DNA from: Deinococcus sp. HSC-46F16
GTDB lineage: Bacteria > Deinococcota > Deinococci > Deinococcales > Deinococcaceae
DNA length: 64,000 bases
Direction: 5' to 3'
Assembly: GCF_024171495.1 (NCBI RefSeq)
Contig: NZ_JALJZW010000001.1
Span: 956,001-1,020,000 of the forward strand
The notes beneath the pieces are model-generated. The model made no database searches. It saw nothing but the letters and a program-made list of their open reading frames with translations, and had not been told where the DNA came from. Made by a program: the position numbers and the translations under genes. Shown piece by piece: positions 32,840-46,352 of the stretch. Position 1 is the stretch's first letter. Each line of letters begins with the position of its first letter.

Positions 32840-33868
32840 CTACCGCCGCGTGTGCGCCGCGTACCGCTGGAGTAGGTCCCAGGCCGCGCCGCTCGCCATG
32901 ACCTCGCGGGCCTGAGCTACTCCTTCGCGGATGCTGGCGACTCGTCCGGCGGTCCTCAGCGCTGCGCCCGCGTTCAGCGCCACGATGTCGCGCTGGGCCG
33001 GGGTGCCGCCCCCCGTCAGCAGGGCGCGGGTGATCTCGGCGTTCTCGGCGGGAGTGCCGCCCACGATGGCCGCGCGGGGATGCTCAGTCACGCCCGTCTC
33101 GGCGGCAGACACCACCCGGTCGATCACCTCGCCCTCCCGCAACCCCGACACCGTGTTGGGGCCGCAGACCGTGAACTCGTCGAGGCCGTCGCCGTAGACG
33201 ACAGTAGCCCCCTTCGCGCCCAGCAGCCGCAGCACCTCGGCCAGCGTACGCGTCAGTTCCGGGCGGTAGACCCCCACGACGAGGTGGGTGGCCCCGGCCG
33301 GGTTGGAGAGCGGCCCCAGGATGTTGAAGACAGTGCGGGCGGCGAGTTCAGCACGGACGGGCGCGGCGTGCCGCAGGGCCGGGTGGTAGTTGCGGGCAAA
33401 CATGAAGCCGATGCCCAGGCGGTTGATGCCGTCCGCAACGACCTCCGGCGGGGCGTCGAGGTTGACCCCCAGCGATTCGAGCACGTCCGCACTCCCGGCG
33501 CGGCTGCTCGCGGCGCGGTTGCCGTGCTTGGCGACGGGTACTCCGGCGGCGGCCACCACGAAGGCGGTCGTCGTGCTGATGTTGAAGGTGTGGGCACCGT
33601 CGCCGCCCGTGCCCACCACGTCGAGGAGCACGTCGCGCGGCTCGACCTGCACATGGACGGCATTCTCCCGCATCGCTTGCGCGAAGCCCGCGATCTCCTC
33701 CGGCGTCTCGCCACGCACGCGCAGGGCGGCCAGGGCGGCGGCGAGGCGCACCCCACTGACGCTCCCCTCCATCACCTCGCGCATGAAGGCGGCGGCCTCG
33801 GTCTGCGAGAGCGCCTCGCCGTTCATCAGCCGCAGGTGCAGGGTGCGGGGGTCGGTGGCGGCAGTCAT
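32840..33868 (-). CDS. trpD: Anthranilate phosphoribosyltransferase
   Basis: 342 aa. VVGTGGDGAHTFNISTTTAFVVAAAGVPVAKHGNRAASSRAGSADVLESLG carries the PRPP- and anthranilate-binding loops, and FNILGPLSNPAGATHLVVGVY follows. It joins anthranilate to PRPP in tryptophan synthesis. It is translationally coupled to trpG (ATGA overlap). It is the last gene of trpEGD here; the remaining trp genes are not in the window. Confidence 0.96.
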   Translation of the reverse strand: MTAATDPRTLHLRLMNGEALSQTEAAAFMREVMEGSVSGVRLAAALAALRVRGETPEEIAGFAQAMRENAVHVQVEPRDVLLDVVGTGGDGAHTFNISTTTAFVVAAAGVPVAKHGNRAASSRAGSADVLESLGVNLDAPPEVVADGINRLGIGFMFARNYHPALRHAAPVRAELAARTVFNILGPLSNPAGATHLVVGVYRPELTRTLAEVLRLLGAKGATVVYGDGLDEFTVCGPNTVSGLREGEVIDRVVSAAETGVTEHPRAAIVGGTPAENAEITRALLTGGGTPAQRDIVALNAGAALRTAGRVASIREGVAQAREVMASGAAWDLLQRYAAHTRR

Positions 33869-34488
33869 GCGCCCACCTCCGTCCCCGCCCGGTGCCCCCG
33901 CACCAGCGTCAGGAAGTTGGCGAGCAGGGCCATCCCGCCCTCGGTGGCGACGGATTCGGGGTGGAACTGCACCCCGTAGACCGGGTAGTCGCGGTGACGC
34001 AGGGCCATCAGCACTTCCTCTTCGGGGTCGGTCGTCCAGGCAACGGGCACGAGTTCGGCGGGCAGGTCACGGACCACCAGCGAATGGTAGCGGGTAACGG
34101 GCACCTCCTCCGGCAGCCCCGCGAAGAGGCCCGTGCCCTCATGCCGCACCGGGCTGGTCTTGCCGTGCACGGGCCGCCGCGCCCGCGTGACCCGCGCCCC
34201 GAACGCCTCCCCGATGCTCTGGTGCCCCAGGCAGACCCCCAGCGTGGGGAACTGCGGCCCCAGCTCGCGGATTACCGCCACGCTCTGCCCCGCCTCACGC
34301 GGAGTGCAGGGACCGGGCGACACGACGATGGCGTCGGGGTCGAGGGTGCGCACGTCCTCCAGCGTGAAGGCGTCGTTGCGCCAGACGGTGACCTCGCACC
34401 CCAGCTCCCCGAGGAACTGGACGAGGTTGTAGGTGAAGGAGTCGTAGTTGTCGATGAGCAGGACAGACAGAGGGGGATTGGATGTCAT
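33865..34488 (-). CDS. trpG: Anthranilate synthase component II (glutamine amidotransferase)
   Basis: 207 aa, class I amidotransferase. Catalytic Cys in LGVCLGHQSIG, catalytic His-Glu in VQFHPESVA. It supplies ammonia to TrpE. ATG at 34488 has AGGAG 8 nt upstream. 53 nt separate it from the end of trpE. The C-terminus overlaps trpD by 4 nt. Confidence 0.95.
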   Translation of the reverse strand: MTSNPPLSVLLIDNYDSFTYNLVQFLGELGCEVTVWRNDAFTLEDVRTLDPDAIVVSPGPCTPREAGQSVAVIRELGPQFPTLGVCLGHQSIGEAFGARVTRARRPVHGKTSPVRHEGTGLFAGLPEEVPVTRYHSLVVRDLPAELVPVAWTTDPEEEVLMALRHRDYPVYGVQFHPESVATEGGMALLANFLTLVRGHRAGTEVGA

Positions 34489-34541
34489 GTTGAAGTCTCC
34501 TGGGAGGGGGCGGGTAGGGGTCAGGGGAGGCGACTCCAGCC

Positions 34542-35963
34542 TCATAGCCCCCCCGCCGCCAGCTCCACCGCCCGCATCAGCGCCGCCGCCTTGCCCCGCG
34601 TCTCGGCCTCCTCGCTCGCGGGGTCGCTGTCGGCCACCACCCCGGCCCCAGCCTGGATGTGCACCCGGCCCCCCGCGATCACCATCGTCCGCAGGGTGAG
34701 GGCCATGTCGAGGCTGCCATCGAGGGCGATATAGCCGAAGGCGCCGCCATACGGTCCCCGCCGCACGGGTTCGAGTTCGTCGATAATCTCCATCGCGCGA
34801 ATCTTGGGAGCGCCCGACACGGTGCCCATCGGCAGCACGGAGGCCAGGGCGTGCAGCGGCGTCTGCCCCGACGCCAGTTCGCCCGTCACGGTGGAGACGA
34901 TGTGCATGACGTGGCTGTAGCGCTCGACCGTAAAGGCGTCCTGCACCCGCACGGTCCCGTAACGGCTGACCCGCCCGAGGTCGTTGCGCCCAAGGTCCAC
35001 CAGCATCAGGTGCTCGGCCCGCTCCTTCTCGTCCCCGAGGAGTTCAGCGGCGAGAAGCTCGTCCTGCTCCGGCGTGACCCCGCGCCGCCGTGTTCCGGCG
35101 ATGGGCCGGGTGACGAGCGCGTGGCCGTCCGAACGCAGCAGGCTCTCCGGGCTGGAGGCGACGAGCGTTACGTCCCCCAGCGCGAGGTAACCGAGGTAGG
35201 GGCTGGGATTGACCCGCCGCAGGGCACGGTAGAGGGCGAAGGGATGCAGCTCGCCCAGCTCCGCGCTGAACCGCTGCGAGGGCACGACCTGAAAGATGTC
35301 CCCGGCGCGGATGTACTCCAGCGCCCGCTCCACGGCGGCCATGAAGCCTTCCGGGGTGAAGTTGCTGGTGAAGGAGGGCGCGGGGGCCGGGTCCCGGCCG
35401 GGCACGTCGGGGAGGGGACCGCGCAGCCGGGCAGCGAGGTCGGCCACCACGGCGTCGGCCTCCTCCTGCGCCTCGGCCGTCGCCACCACCGTCAGGCGGT
35501 GACGCAGGTGGTCGAAGATCACCATGCCGCGCGGCGCCACGAAGAGGGCGTCGGGCACGTTCAGCTCGTCGGGGTTGCTGTCCGGCAGGCGCTCGTAGGC
35601 CCGCACCACGTCGTAGGCCGCGTAGCCCACTGCACCGCCGATAAAGGCGGGCAAACCCTCTGGCAGCGGTGCGGGCCGGGTCGCCGCCGCGTACAGCCGG
35701 GCGAGGGGGTCGGCCTCGGGGCCGCCGAAGTCGCCAAACACGCCCGAACTCGTCACCCGCCCGTCCCGGTACGTGAAGCGCCCGACCTCCCCCACCCCGA
35801 TAAACGAGTAGCGGCCCAGCCGCTCGCCCGCCTCCACGCTCTCCAGCAGGAAGCTGACCGCCTCCCCCCGCGCGGCCTTGAGGTAGGCCGTGACGGGCGT
35901 GTCGAGGTCGGCATTGAGTTCCTGCACGGCGACGGCGAGGGGTTTTGAGTGCGTCTGAGTCAT
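34542..35963 (-). CDS. trpE: Anthranilate synthase component I
   Basis: 473 aa. Chorismate-binding domain with SPESLLRSDGHALVTRPIAGTRRRG, LVDLGRNDLGRVS and LPMGTVSGAPKIRAMEIIDELEP. The N-terminal region has the feedback-type sequence LLESVEAGERLGRYSFIG (tryptophan-binding LLES motif). It converts chorismate and ammonia (from TrpG) to anthranilate. AGGAG precedes the ATG. It is preceded by the trpL attenuator. Confidence 0.96.
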   Translation of the reverse strand: MTQTHSKPLAVAVQELNADLDTPVTAYLKAARGEAVSFLLESVEAGERLGRYSFIGVGEVGRFTYRDGRVTSSGVFGDFGGPEADPLARLYAAATRPAPLPEGLPAFIGGAVGYAAYDVVRAYERLPDSNPDELNVPDALFVAPRGMVIFDHLRHRLTVVATAEAQEEADAVVADLAARLRGPLPDVPGRDPAPAPSFTSNFTPEGFMAAVERALEYIRAGDIFQVVPSQRFSAELGELHPFALYRALRRVNPSPYLGYLALGDVTLVASSPESLLRSDGHALVTRPIAGTRRRGVTPEQDELLAAELLGDEKERAEHLMLVDLGRNDLGRVSRYGTVRVQDAFTVERYSHVMHIVSTVTGELASGQTPLHALASVLPMGTVSGAPKIRAMEIIDELEPVRRGPYGGAFGYIALDGSLDMALTLRTMVIAGGRVHIQAGAGVVADSDPASEEAETRGKAAALMRAVELAAGGL

Positions 35964-35977
35964 GGGGCTCCTGGAAC

Positions 35978-36014
35978 ACAAGAAGAGCGCCCGGTGGGAA
36001 GTCCACCTGGGCGC
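35978..36014 (-). terminator. trp attenuator (3:4) terminator hairpin
   Basis: Minus-strand RNA arms 36014-36003 and 35997-35987 pair as GCGCCC, a bulged A, GGTGG with CCACC, GGGCGC, then a TCTTCTTGT tail (35986-35978). The hairpin lies between trpL and trpE and competes with the antiterminator. Confidence 0.85.
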
Positions 36015-36062
36015 GTCGGGGGTTACGGAGATACGGCGCGTCAGACCCAGGTGAAACTGGGC
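36004..36062 (-). promoter_or_regulatory. trp leader regions 1:2 and 2:3 (anti-antiterminator and antiterminator)
   Basis: RNA GCCCAG (36062-36057) can pair with CUGGGU (36050-36045), helix 1:2, loop UUUCAC. Alternatively CACCUGGG (36053-36046) pairs perfectly with CCCAGGUG (36011-36004), helix 2:3, which takes the 5' arm of the terminator. A ribosome stalled at the three Trp codons would cover region 1 and favour 2:3. Confidence 0.75.
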
Positions 36063-36088
36063 CACCACCACGCACCGAAGGGGGTCAT
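36041..36088 (-). CDS. trpL: trp leader peptide
   Basis: 15 codons plus TGA encode MTPFGAWWWPSFTWV, with Trp at positions 7, 8, 9 and 14. The frame is too short for usual gene calling and does not appear in standard lists, but four Trp in 15 residues directly upstream of trpE, together with a competing hairpin set and a T-tailed terminator, is the classical attenuator layout. When tryptophan is short the ribosome stalls and trpEGD is transcribed. TATCTT lies 6 bp before the ATG, so the leader peptide is probably translated from a leaderless transcript. Confidence 0.9.
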   Translation of the reverse strand: MTPFGAWWWPSFTWV

Positions 36089-36094
36089 GCGGGG

Positions 36095-36130
36095 AAGATA
36101 GCGTCCGGCCCGGCTCCCCACCTGTACAGG
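36095..36130 (-). promoter_or_regulatory. trp promoter -10 and palindrome
   Basis: TATCTT (minus, 36095-36100) is the -10, 6 bp before trpL. A perfect 10-bp palindrome CCTGTACAGG (36121-36130) lies around the expected -35 region; no good -35 hexamer is seen, so this may be an operator or activator site. Confidence 0.5.
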
Positions 36131-36198
36131 CGTTTAGACAACTTCTGCCCTGTGCCCCCGCTTGCCGTCTGCCCGGCGGCGGGGTGAGAGGCTGGGCC

Positions 36199-36846
36199 AT
36201 GCCCGACCGCCCCCAACCCGAGCTGCCGCCCGAAGCCTTTCGCCGGGTGGACGAGATGCCCGACGAGCGCTTCTACGCCCAGCCCCGATTTGTCACCCAT
36301 ATCGACGACGCGGCGATTGCCGCCGTCACCCAGCTTTACCGCGAATACTTCCCGCCCGGCGGTCACATCCTCGACCTGATGAGTTCATGGGTGAGCCACC
36401 TCCCGCCCGAGGTCAAGTACGCGGGCGTGACCGGGCTGGGCCTCAACCGGGCCGAGCTGGAGCGCAACCCCCGGCTGACGCGGCGGGTGGTGCAGAACCT
36501 CAACACCGATCCCCAGCTCCCCTTCGAGACGGCGAGCTTCGACGGCTGCGGGATTTGCGTTTCGATCGACTACCTCACCGACCCCGTCACCGTGCTGCGC
36601 GAGGTCGGGCGGGTGCTGAAGCCGGGGGCATCCATCGTCATCACCTTTTCCAACCGCTGCTTTCCGACCAAGGCCGTCGCCATCTGGCACGCCCTGGACG
36701 ACGCGGGGCACGTCGCGCTGGTGCGGGAACTGCTGCGGATGGCGGGCAACTTCGGGGAGATCGTGGGTCTGGACCGCAGCCCCCGGCCGGGGCGCTCGGA
36801 CCCGCTGTACGCGGTGGTGGGGCGGGCCGCACACGCGGGGGGTTAG
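36199..36846 (+). CDS. SAM-dependent methyltransferase-like protein
   Basis: 215 aa with a class I Rossmann fold. GGHILDLMSSWVSHLPPEVKYAGVTGLGLN takes the place of the SAM-binding GxGxG region (the motif is degenerate: LDLMSSW), and DGCGICVSIDYLTDPVTVLREVGRVLKPGASIVITFSNRCFPTKAV resembles UbiE-type C-terminal strands. It probably methylates a small molecule, but the weak motif I makes this uncertain. It is divergent from the trp leader and overlaps the PepSY gene's stop by 4 nt. Confidence 0.75.
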   Translation: MPDRPQPELPPEAFRRVDEMPDERFYAQPRFVTHIDDAAIAAVTQLYREYFPPGGHILDLMSSWVSHLPPEVKYAGVTGLGLNRAELERNPRLTRRVVQNLNTDPQLPFETASFDGCGICVSIDYLTDPVTVLREVGRVLKPGASIVITFSNRCFPTKAVAIWHALDDAGHVALVRELLRMAGNFGEIVGLDRSPRPGRSDPLYAVVGRAAHAGG

Positions 36847-37484
36847 CCCATCGCCCGCCACATCAGCAGCCCGGTGAGCAGGGTGCCGCCCAGCATCACC
36901 GCGAGGGCCTTGCCGCGCGTCTTTTTGAGGTAGAGCAGGATCACCAGCCCGGTCACGGCCACCAGCGCCAGCAGGACGCCGCTCAGGTCGATCAGCCACG
37001 CCCACGCCCGTCCGGAGTCGCGGCCCCGGTGCAGGTCGTTGAGCACGGCGACCGCCCCCTGCGCGTCCACCGTCAGCGTGTACCGGCCGGTCGCCGTGTC
37101 GATAAAGGCGTCGGCCCCGTAGCCGGGGGCCTTGAAGCTAAGGCTGGCCTCCCCGCCGTCCACCCGCGTGTCGCCCGCCCGGCCGCGCAGGCCGTGGCGT
37201 GCCCGCAGTTCCTCCGCGACGGTGAGCCAATTCACCTCTCCGGCCTGAATCCAGCCCGCCGGGAGGGTGCCCGTGACCTCGCGGCGCGTCTCGGCGTTCC
37301 CGAAGGCCCAGTCGGGGTGGTTGAGGGTGACCCCGGTGACTGCGAAAAACAGCACCGCGAGCAGGCTGATCATGGAGGTGTAGGTGTGCAGGGTGCGTGC
37401 CCAGACACCCACGCGGGCCTTGGCCGAGCGCGGACGCGGGGCGGGGCGGGCGGGGGCGGCCTCAGGCCTTGGCGTAAGAGACAC
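36843..37484 (-). CDS. PepSY-domain transmembrane protein
   Basis: 213 aa from a GTG overlapping the end of the DUF2271 gene; starts 37532 or near 37410 are alternatives. An N-terminal helix (TYTSMISLLAVLFFAVTGVTLNH) precedes a periplasmic PepSY-like domain (about 70-150) and two C-terminal helices (WLIDLSGVLLALVAVTGLVILLYL; ALAVMLGGTLLTGLLMW). Such proteins carry haem or flavin-linked electrons across the membrane in flavinylated redox systems, and the neighbours DUF2271 and ApbE support that. Confidence 0.8.
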   Translation of the reverse strand: MSLTPRPEAAPARPAPRPRSAKARVGVWARTLHTYTSMISLLAVLFFAVTGVTLNHPDWAFGNAETRREVTGTLPAGWIQAGEVNWLTVAEELRARHGLRGRAGDTRVDGGEASLSFKAPGYGADAFIDTATGRYTLTVDAQGAVAVLNDLHRGRDSGRAWAWLIDLSGVLLALVAVTGLVILLYLKKTRGKALAVMLGGTLLTGLLMWRAMG

Positions 37485-38040
37485 GCGCCGCCCCGATGTC
37501 GCCGTCGGTGCCCAGGTCTTTCCGGAACGCACTCGCGCCCAGGGTGACCTTCCCCCGCACCAGGCTGTAGGGGCCGTGCTCGCGGGCAGACTCGATGCAC
37601 ACGTAGTAGTCGCCGCGCGGGGCCGCCGCGCCCCGGTCGGTCTTGCCGTCCCAGGCGACCGCGTAGGTGCCGGGGTTGCGGGTGGCGCTGCTCACGGTGT
37701 CCAGCAGGTCCGCGTTGCCCCGGTACCAGCGCCGCAGGTCGGGAATCCAGCGCGGCCCGCGCCCGGTCGTCTGCGCCCACAGGGTCAGCGTCCGCACGGG
37801 CTTGCCCGCGGAGTCCTCGATCCACACGGCCACGTAGGGCCGCTTGACCCGCCCGCCCTCCTCCGTCGCCACGCTGAAGGTGATGTCGAGGGCCATGCCC
37901 TTGACCCAGGCCGGCGCCGCAGCCGCTGCCCCTGCCGGAAAGAAGCGGCCCAGGGTCAACACTGCGCCCGCAGCGGCGAGCTTGCCCAGAAACGAGCGGC
38001 GGGTGTCGGCGGGAGTGGGGTCAGGGGGCAGGGTGGACAT
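37462..38040 (-). CDS. Tat-exported DUF2271 protein with candidate flavinylation motif
   Basis: 192 aa with a twin-arginine signal (TRRSFLGKLAAAGAVLTLG). The DUF2271 core contains DTVSSAT (114-120), which matches the Dxx[ST]xAT sequence onto which ApbE attaches FMN. The rest is beta-rich (YAVAWDGKTDRGAAAPRGDYYVCIESARE). In known systems DUF2271 proteins are flavinylated extracytoplasmic redox partners of PepSY membrane proteins. The PepSY gene follows with an overlap, and apbE lies upstream after a 248-nt gap holding a dispersed repeat. SD GGAGG. Confidence 0.85.
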   Translation of the reverse strand: MSTLPPDPTPADTRRSFLGKLAAAGAVLTLGRFFPAGAAAAAPAWVKGMALDITFSVATEEGGRVKRPYVAVWIEDSAGKPVRTLTLWAQTTGRGPRWIPDLRRWYRGNADLLDTVSSATRNPGTYAVAWDGKTDRGAAAPRGDYYVCIESAREHGPYSLVRGKVTLGASAFRKDLGTDGDIGAARVSYAKA

Positions 38041-38137
38041 GGCAAACCTCCGGGAATGTGGCGGGAATGAAGGATTCCGGGAGCTTGGGCCGACCCGGTT
38101 AACCCACGGTTAGAGGAAGGGTCTGCAGGAGGCTCCA

Positions 38138-38215
38138 CGGATTCCGGCCCAGCAGTGACACCACCTGTTCACCCCGGGCGGACTGGCAAAGCTGCGAAGC
38201 AGAGCGAGCAGGAAC
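38138..38215. repeat. Dispersed 78-bp repeat, copy 1
   Basis: Matches 48158-48235 with 4 differences over 78 positions. It starts ATTCCGGCCCAGCAG and contains CACCACCTGTTCACCCCG. It lies in the gap between apbE and the DUF2271 gene. No coding sequence. Confidence 0.9.
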
Positions 38216-38288
38216 GCAGCGGTGACCGGGCAAGGAGTTCTCCTGTCGGCACCCTCCCGGTTCGGGAACGGACTGGGCGCACACCGCA

Positions 38289-39215
38289 TCACCCCTTCCC
38301 CCACCGCCCGCTCGCGTGCCGCTTTCCCTCCCGCGTCACCACCAGGGCGGCGGCGCCCGGCGTGGCGTCCGCGAGGGCAAGGCCCCTGCCCACGTCCAGC
38401 ACGCTCAGGGCGGTGGCGAGGGCGTCGGCGGTCAGGCAACTGGGGGCGGTGACGGTCACGCCGGGCACCGCCGATACGGGCTGGCCGCTGCGGGGGTCGA
38501 GCAGGTGTGAGTACCACGCCGGGCCGATGCGGTAGCCCCGGTGCGCCCCCCCACTGGTGGCGAGCGCCCCGTCCCGCACCCGCACCCAGGCCAGCGGCGG
38601 CGCGTCGTCGCGGGGGGTGAAGGGGTCGGCCACCGCCACCCGGAGTCCCCGCCCCCCCAGGGTCCGCAGGTCACCGCCCACGTTGACGAGCGCCGCCCGC
38701 ACGCCCGGAGCACGGAAGGCCGCCTCCGCCGCCCGGTCCACGACAAAGCCCTTGGCGAGCGCATTCAGCCCAACGGGCAGGGTGCCGTGCCGGGTCGCCG
38801 TGCCGTCCGGGTGCAGGGTCCAGAGGGGCGAGCGCAGGGCGGCGGCCACATCTGCCAGGGCCTGCGGGTCGGGCCGCTGGTCCCGCGCCGCCGCCTCCGC
38901 CCACAGCGCCCCCAGGGCGTCCGCGCCGGGATGAAAGGCCCCGCCCGACCGCTCCCGCCAGAGGTCGGCCTGCACCAGCACGTGCCGCAGCTCCGGGCTG
39001 AGGGGGAGGGGGTGCTCCTCGGTCGCCGCCCAGCGCGAGAACTCGCTTGCCGGGTCGAAGCGGTTGAGCACCCCCGCGAGCCGGTCCACCTCGTCCAGCG
39101 CGGCGCGTTCGGCGGCCTCGGCCTGGGGGCGGGTGCCCGCGACGATCTGGAGTTCGAGTTCGGTGCCCAGCATCCGTTCGTAGACGCTGCGCAGGCGGTA
39201 GGGCCGCCGGAACAT
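38289..39215 (-). CDS. apbE: FAD:protein FMN transferase
   Basis: 308 aa. ERMLGTELELQIV at the start, FDPASEFSRW, GLNALAKGFVVDRAAEAAF, VNVGGDLRTLG and SHLLDPRSGQPVS are the ApbE landmarks. It covalently links FMN to Thr of exported proteins. The ATG at 39215 follows the 85-aa gene's stop by 2 nt, so glgB, the small gene and apbE appear co-transcribed. The probable substrate is the downstream DUF2271 protein, which carries DTVSSAT. A lipoprotein signal is not evident. Confidence 0.9.
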   Translation of the reverse strand: MFRRPYRLRSVYERMLGTELELQIVAGTRPQAEAAERAALDEVDRLAGVLNRFDPASEFSRWAATEEHPLPLSPELRHVLVQADLWRERSGGAFHPGADALGALWAEAAARDQRPDPQALADVAAALRSPLWTLHPDGTATRHGTLPVGLNALAKGFVVDRAAEAAFRAPGVRAALVNVGGDLRTLGGRGLRVAVADPFTPRDDAPPLAWVRVRDGALATSGGAHRGYRIGPAWYSHLLDPRSGQPVSAVPGVTVTAPSCLTADALATALSVLDVGRGLALADATPGAAALVVTREGKRHASGRWGKG

Positions 39216-39217
39216 CC

Positions 39218-39471
39218 CTACCCCCGGTTGGCCGCCACCCACAGCAGCAGGCCGATCAGCAGGAGGTCGAAGGCCCACGCCGCCGGGCGCTTAAGTTCGG
39301 GCCGCCGCTGCGCCCGCAGAATCTGAACCACCAGCCGGGCGAGCAACAGCCCCACCACCAGGTAGGGACTCGGCAGCGGCCCGCCGAAGAGCGGCACCAG
39401 CAGCAGCACCGCCACTCCTGCGAGCAGCAGCAGGCTCACGGCGGTCAGCGGGTCGGGGCGCTGGGGGCCAG

Positions 39472-39475
<4 letters not shown>
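39218..39475 (-). CDS. Small two-TM protein coupled to glgB
   Basis: 85 aa from a GTG overlapping the glgB stop (GTGA), with the apbE ATG 2 nt after its stop. Three hydrophobic segments: LTAVSLLLLAGVAVLLLVPLF, YLVVGLLLARLVVQIL and AWAFDLLLIGLLLWVA. It has no recognised motif. Position suggests a membrane partner for the apbE product or for flavinylation, but that is weak inference. Confidence 0.65.
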
Positions 39476-41349
<1,874 letters not shown>

Positions 41350-41423
41350 GGGGGCGAGTGTAGCGGGGGGAAGCGGTCAGCAGCCAGCTTCCAGTCGCCA
41401 GCCACAAAGGCTTAAGCCGATGC

Positions 41424-42085
<662 letters not shown>

Positions 42086-42089
<4 letters not shown>

Positions 42090-42679
42090 AGGACTCCTTT
42101 CGTGGAGGCGAGGTCGTCGGAGGTCACCCGCACCGCGTCCCGCAGCGCCCGCGCCAGCGCCTTCATGACCGCCTCGATGACGTGGTGGGCCTCGCGGCCC
42201 GCGAGCAGGCGCACATGCAGGGTCACCCCGCCGTGATTACAAAAGCCGCGCAGGAACTCGCGCAGGTGGTAATGGGTCATCCCGCCCGCCGTGCCCCACA
42301 CGTCCAGCGTCTCCGGCTCGAAGGCGAGGTGCGCCCGCCCGGAGAGGTCCACCACCACGTGAGCCAGCGTCTCGTCCATGGGCACGAAGGCCGACCCGTA
42401 GCGTTCGATGCCCCGGCGGTCCCCCAGCGCCTGCGTGAGCGCCTGCCCCAGCGTGATCCCGGTGTCCTCGATCAGGTGGTGCGGCTCGACGTGCAGGTCA
42501 CCCGTGCCGCGCACGCTCAGGCCCAGGCGCGAGTGCCGGGCCAGCGCGTCGAGCATGTGGTCGAAGAAGGGGTGCCCGGTCGCGGGGGCGTCGTAGGCAG
42601 GCGAGTCGAGATCAAGCCGGACCGTGAGGTCGGTTTCCCCCGTCGTGCGGGTCACGGCAGCGGTGCGGTCGGCGGGCAT
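42086..42679 (-). CDS. hisB: Imidazoleglycerol-phosphate dehydratase
   Basis: 197 aa. Metal-binding signatures HPFFDHMLDAL, RHSRLGLSVRGTGDLHVEPHHLIEDTGITLG and EFLRGFCNHGGVTLHVRLLAGREAHHVIEAVMKALARAL. It makes imidazole acetol phosphate. TAGCAT lies 8 bp before the ATG (leaderless). hisB and hisH form a two-gene unit. Confidence 0.95.
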
Positions 42680-42738
42680 AGGCGGCCATGCTACGGCGCG
42701 GGGCCGGGGCCGACTGGGGGGCGGGATAGGGGAGCGGG

Positions 42739-43695
<957 letters not shown>

Positions 43696-43739
43696 GGGGG
43701 CACGATAGCGCGGGGTGGGCTGCGCACAGGGGGAAAGCG

Positions 43740-43996
43740 TCAGGAGTCTGCCCCAGCCCCCCGCAGCAGCCGCAGCTTCAGCTCGCTCAGCCGGGCGCGA
43801 CTCAAGACGCCTTTGAGCAGCACACGCTCCCCGGCCGAGAGCACGGGCACGTCGTCGCCGTAGCGGGCACGCAGGGCGGGGTCGCTGTCCACGTCCACCG
43901 GGGTGTAGGCGAAGTCGAGCAGCCGCAGCCGCTCCTCGGCCTGCTCGCACAGGTGGCAGCCCCGGCGGGTGTAGAGGGTCAGGGGAGGCAGGCGGC

Positions 43997-44000
<4 letters not shown>
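43740..44000 (-). CDS. Glutaredoxin-like thiol-disulphide protein
   Basis: 86 aa thioredoxin fold with the redox pair CHLC (YTRRGCHLCEQAEERL) near residue 15, a cis-Pro region (DDVPVLSAGERVLLKG) and no signal peptide. It resembles DUF836-like short glutaredoxins. The ATG overlaps the kinase stop (ATGA), so the two are co-translated. Substrate unknown; a role in the kinase pathway is not established. Confidence 0.82.
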
Positions 44001-46087
<2,087 letters not shown>

Positions 46088-46339
46088 CGGCGGCTCCGGC
46101 CAGGAGCGGAGCGGAGGTGGGCGGCGGGGCAGGGCAGCATCGGTGCTCCCGTTATAGCGGAGCCCGGCGGCAGGCGGCGGCACAGAAGCGTGGGAGCGCT
46201 GGGGGGGGAGGGGGCGTGGAGTCGGGGCGCGGTCCTGCCGCCGCACCGGGAGCCGCCAGCCGGTGAGAGGCCCCGTTGTGGCGCCGCGGCGCCGCTTCCC
46301 CTACTTCAGCGCGGAAGACCGCTGTCAGAGAGCCCGCCC

Positions 46340-46345
46340 TACAGT
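46340..46345 (+). promoter_or_regulatory. -10 hexamer of the 600-aa protein gene
   Basis: TACAGT, 7 bp before GTG 46353, identifies that GTG as the start of a leaderless mRNA. Confidence 0.55.
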
Positions 46346-46352
46346 GGGGCGC

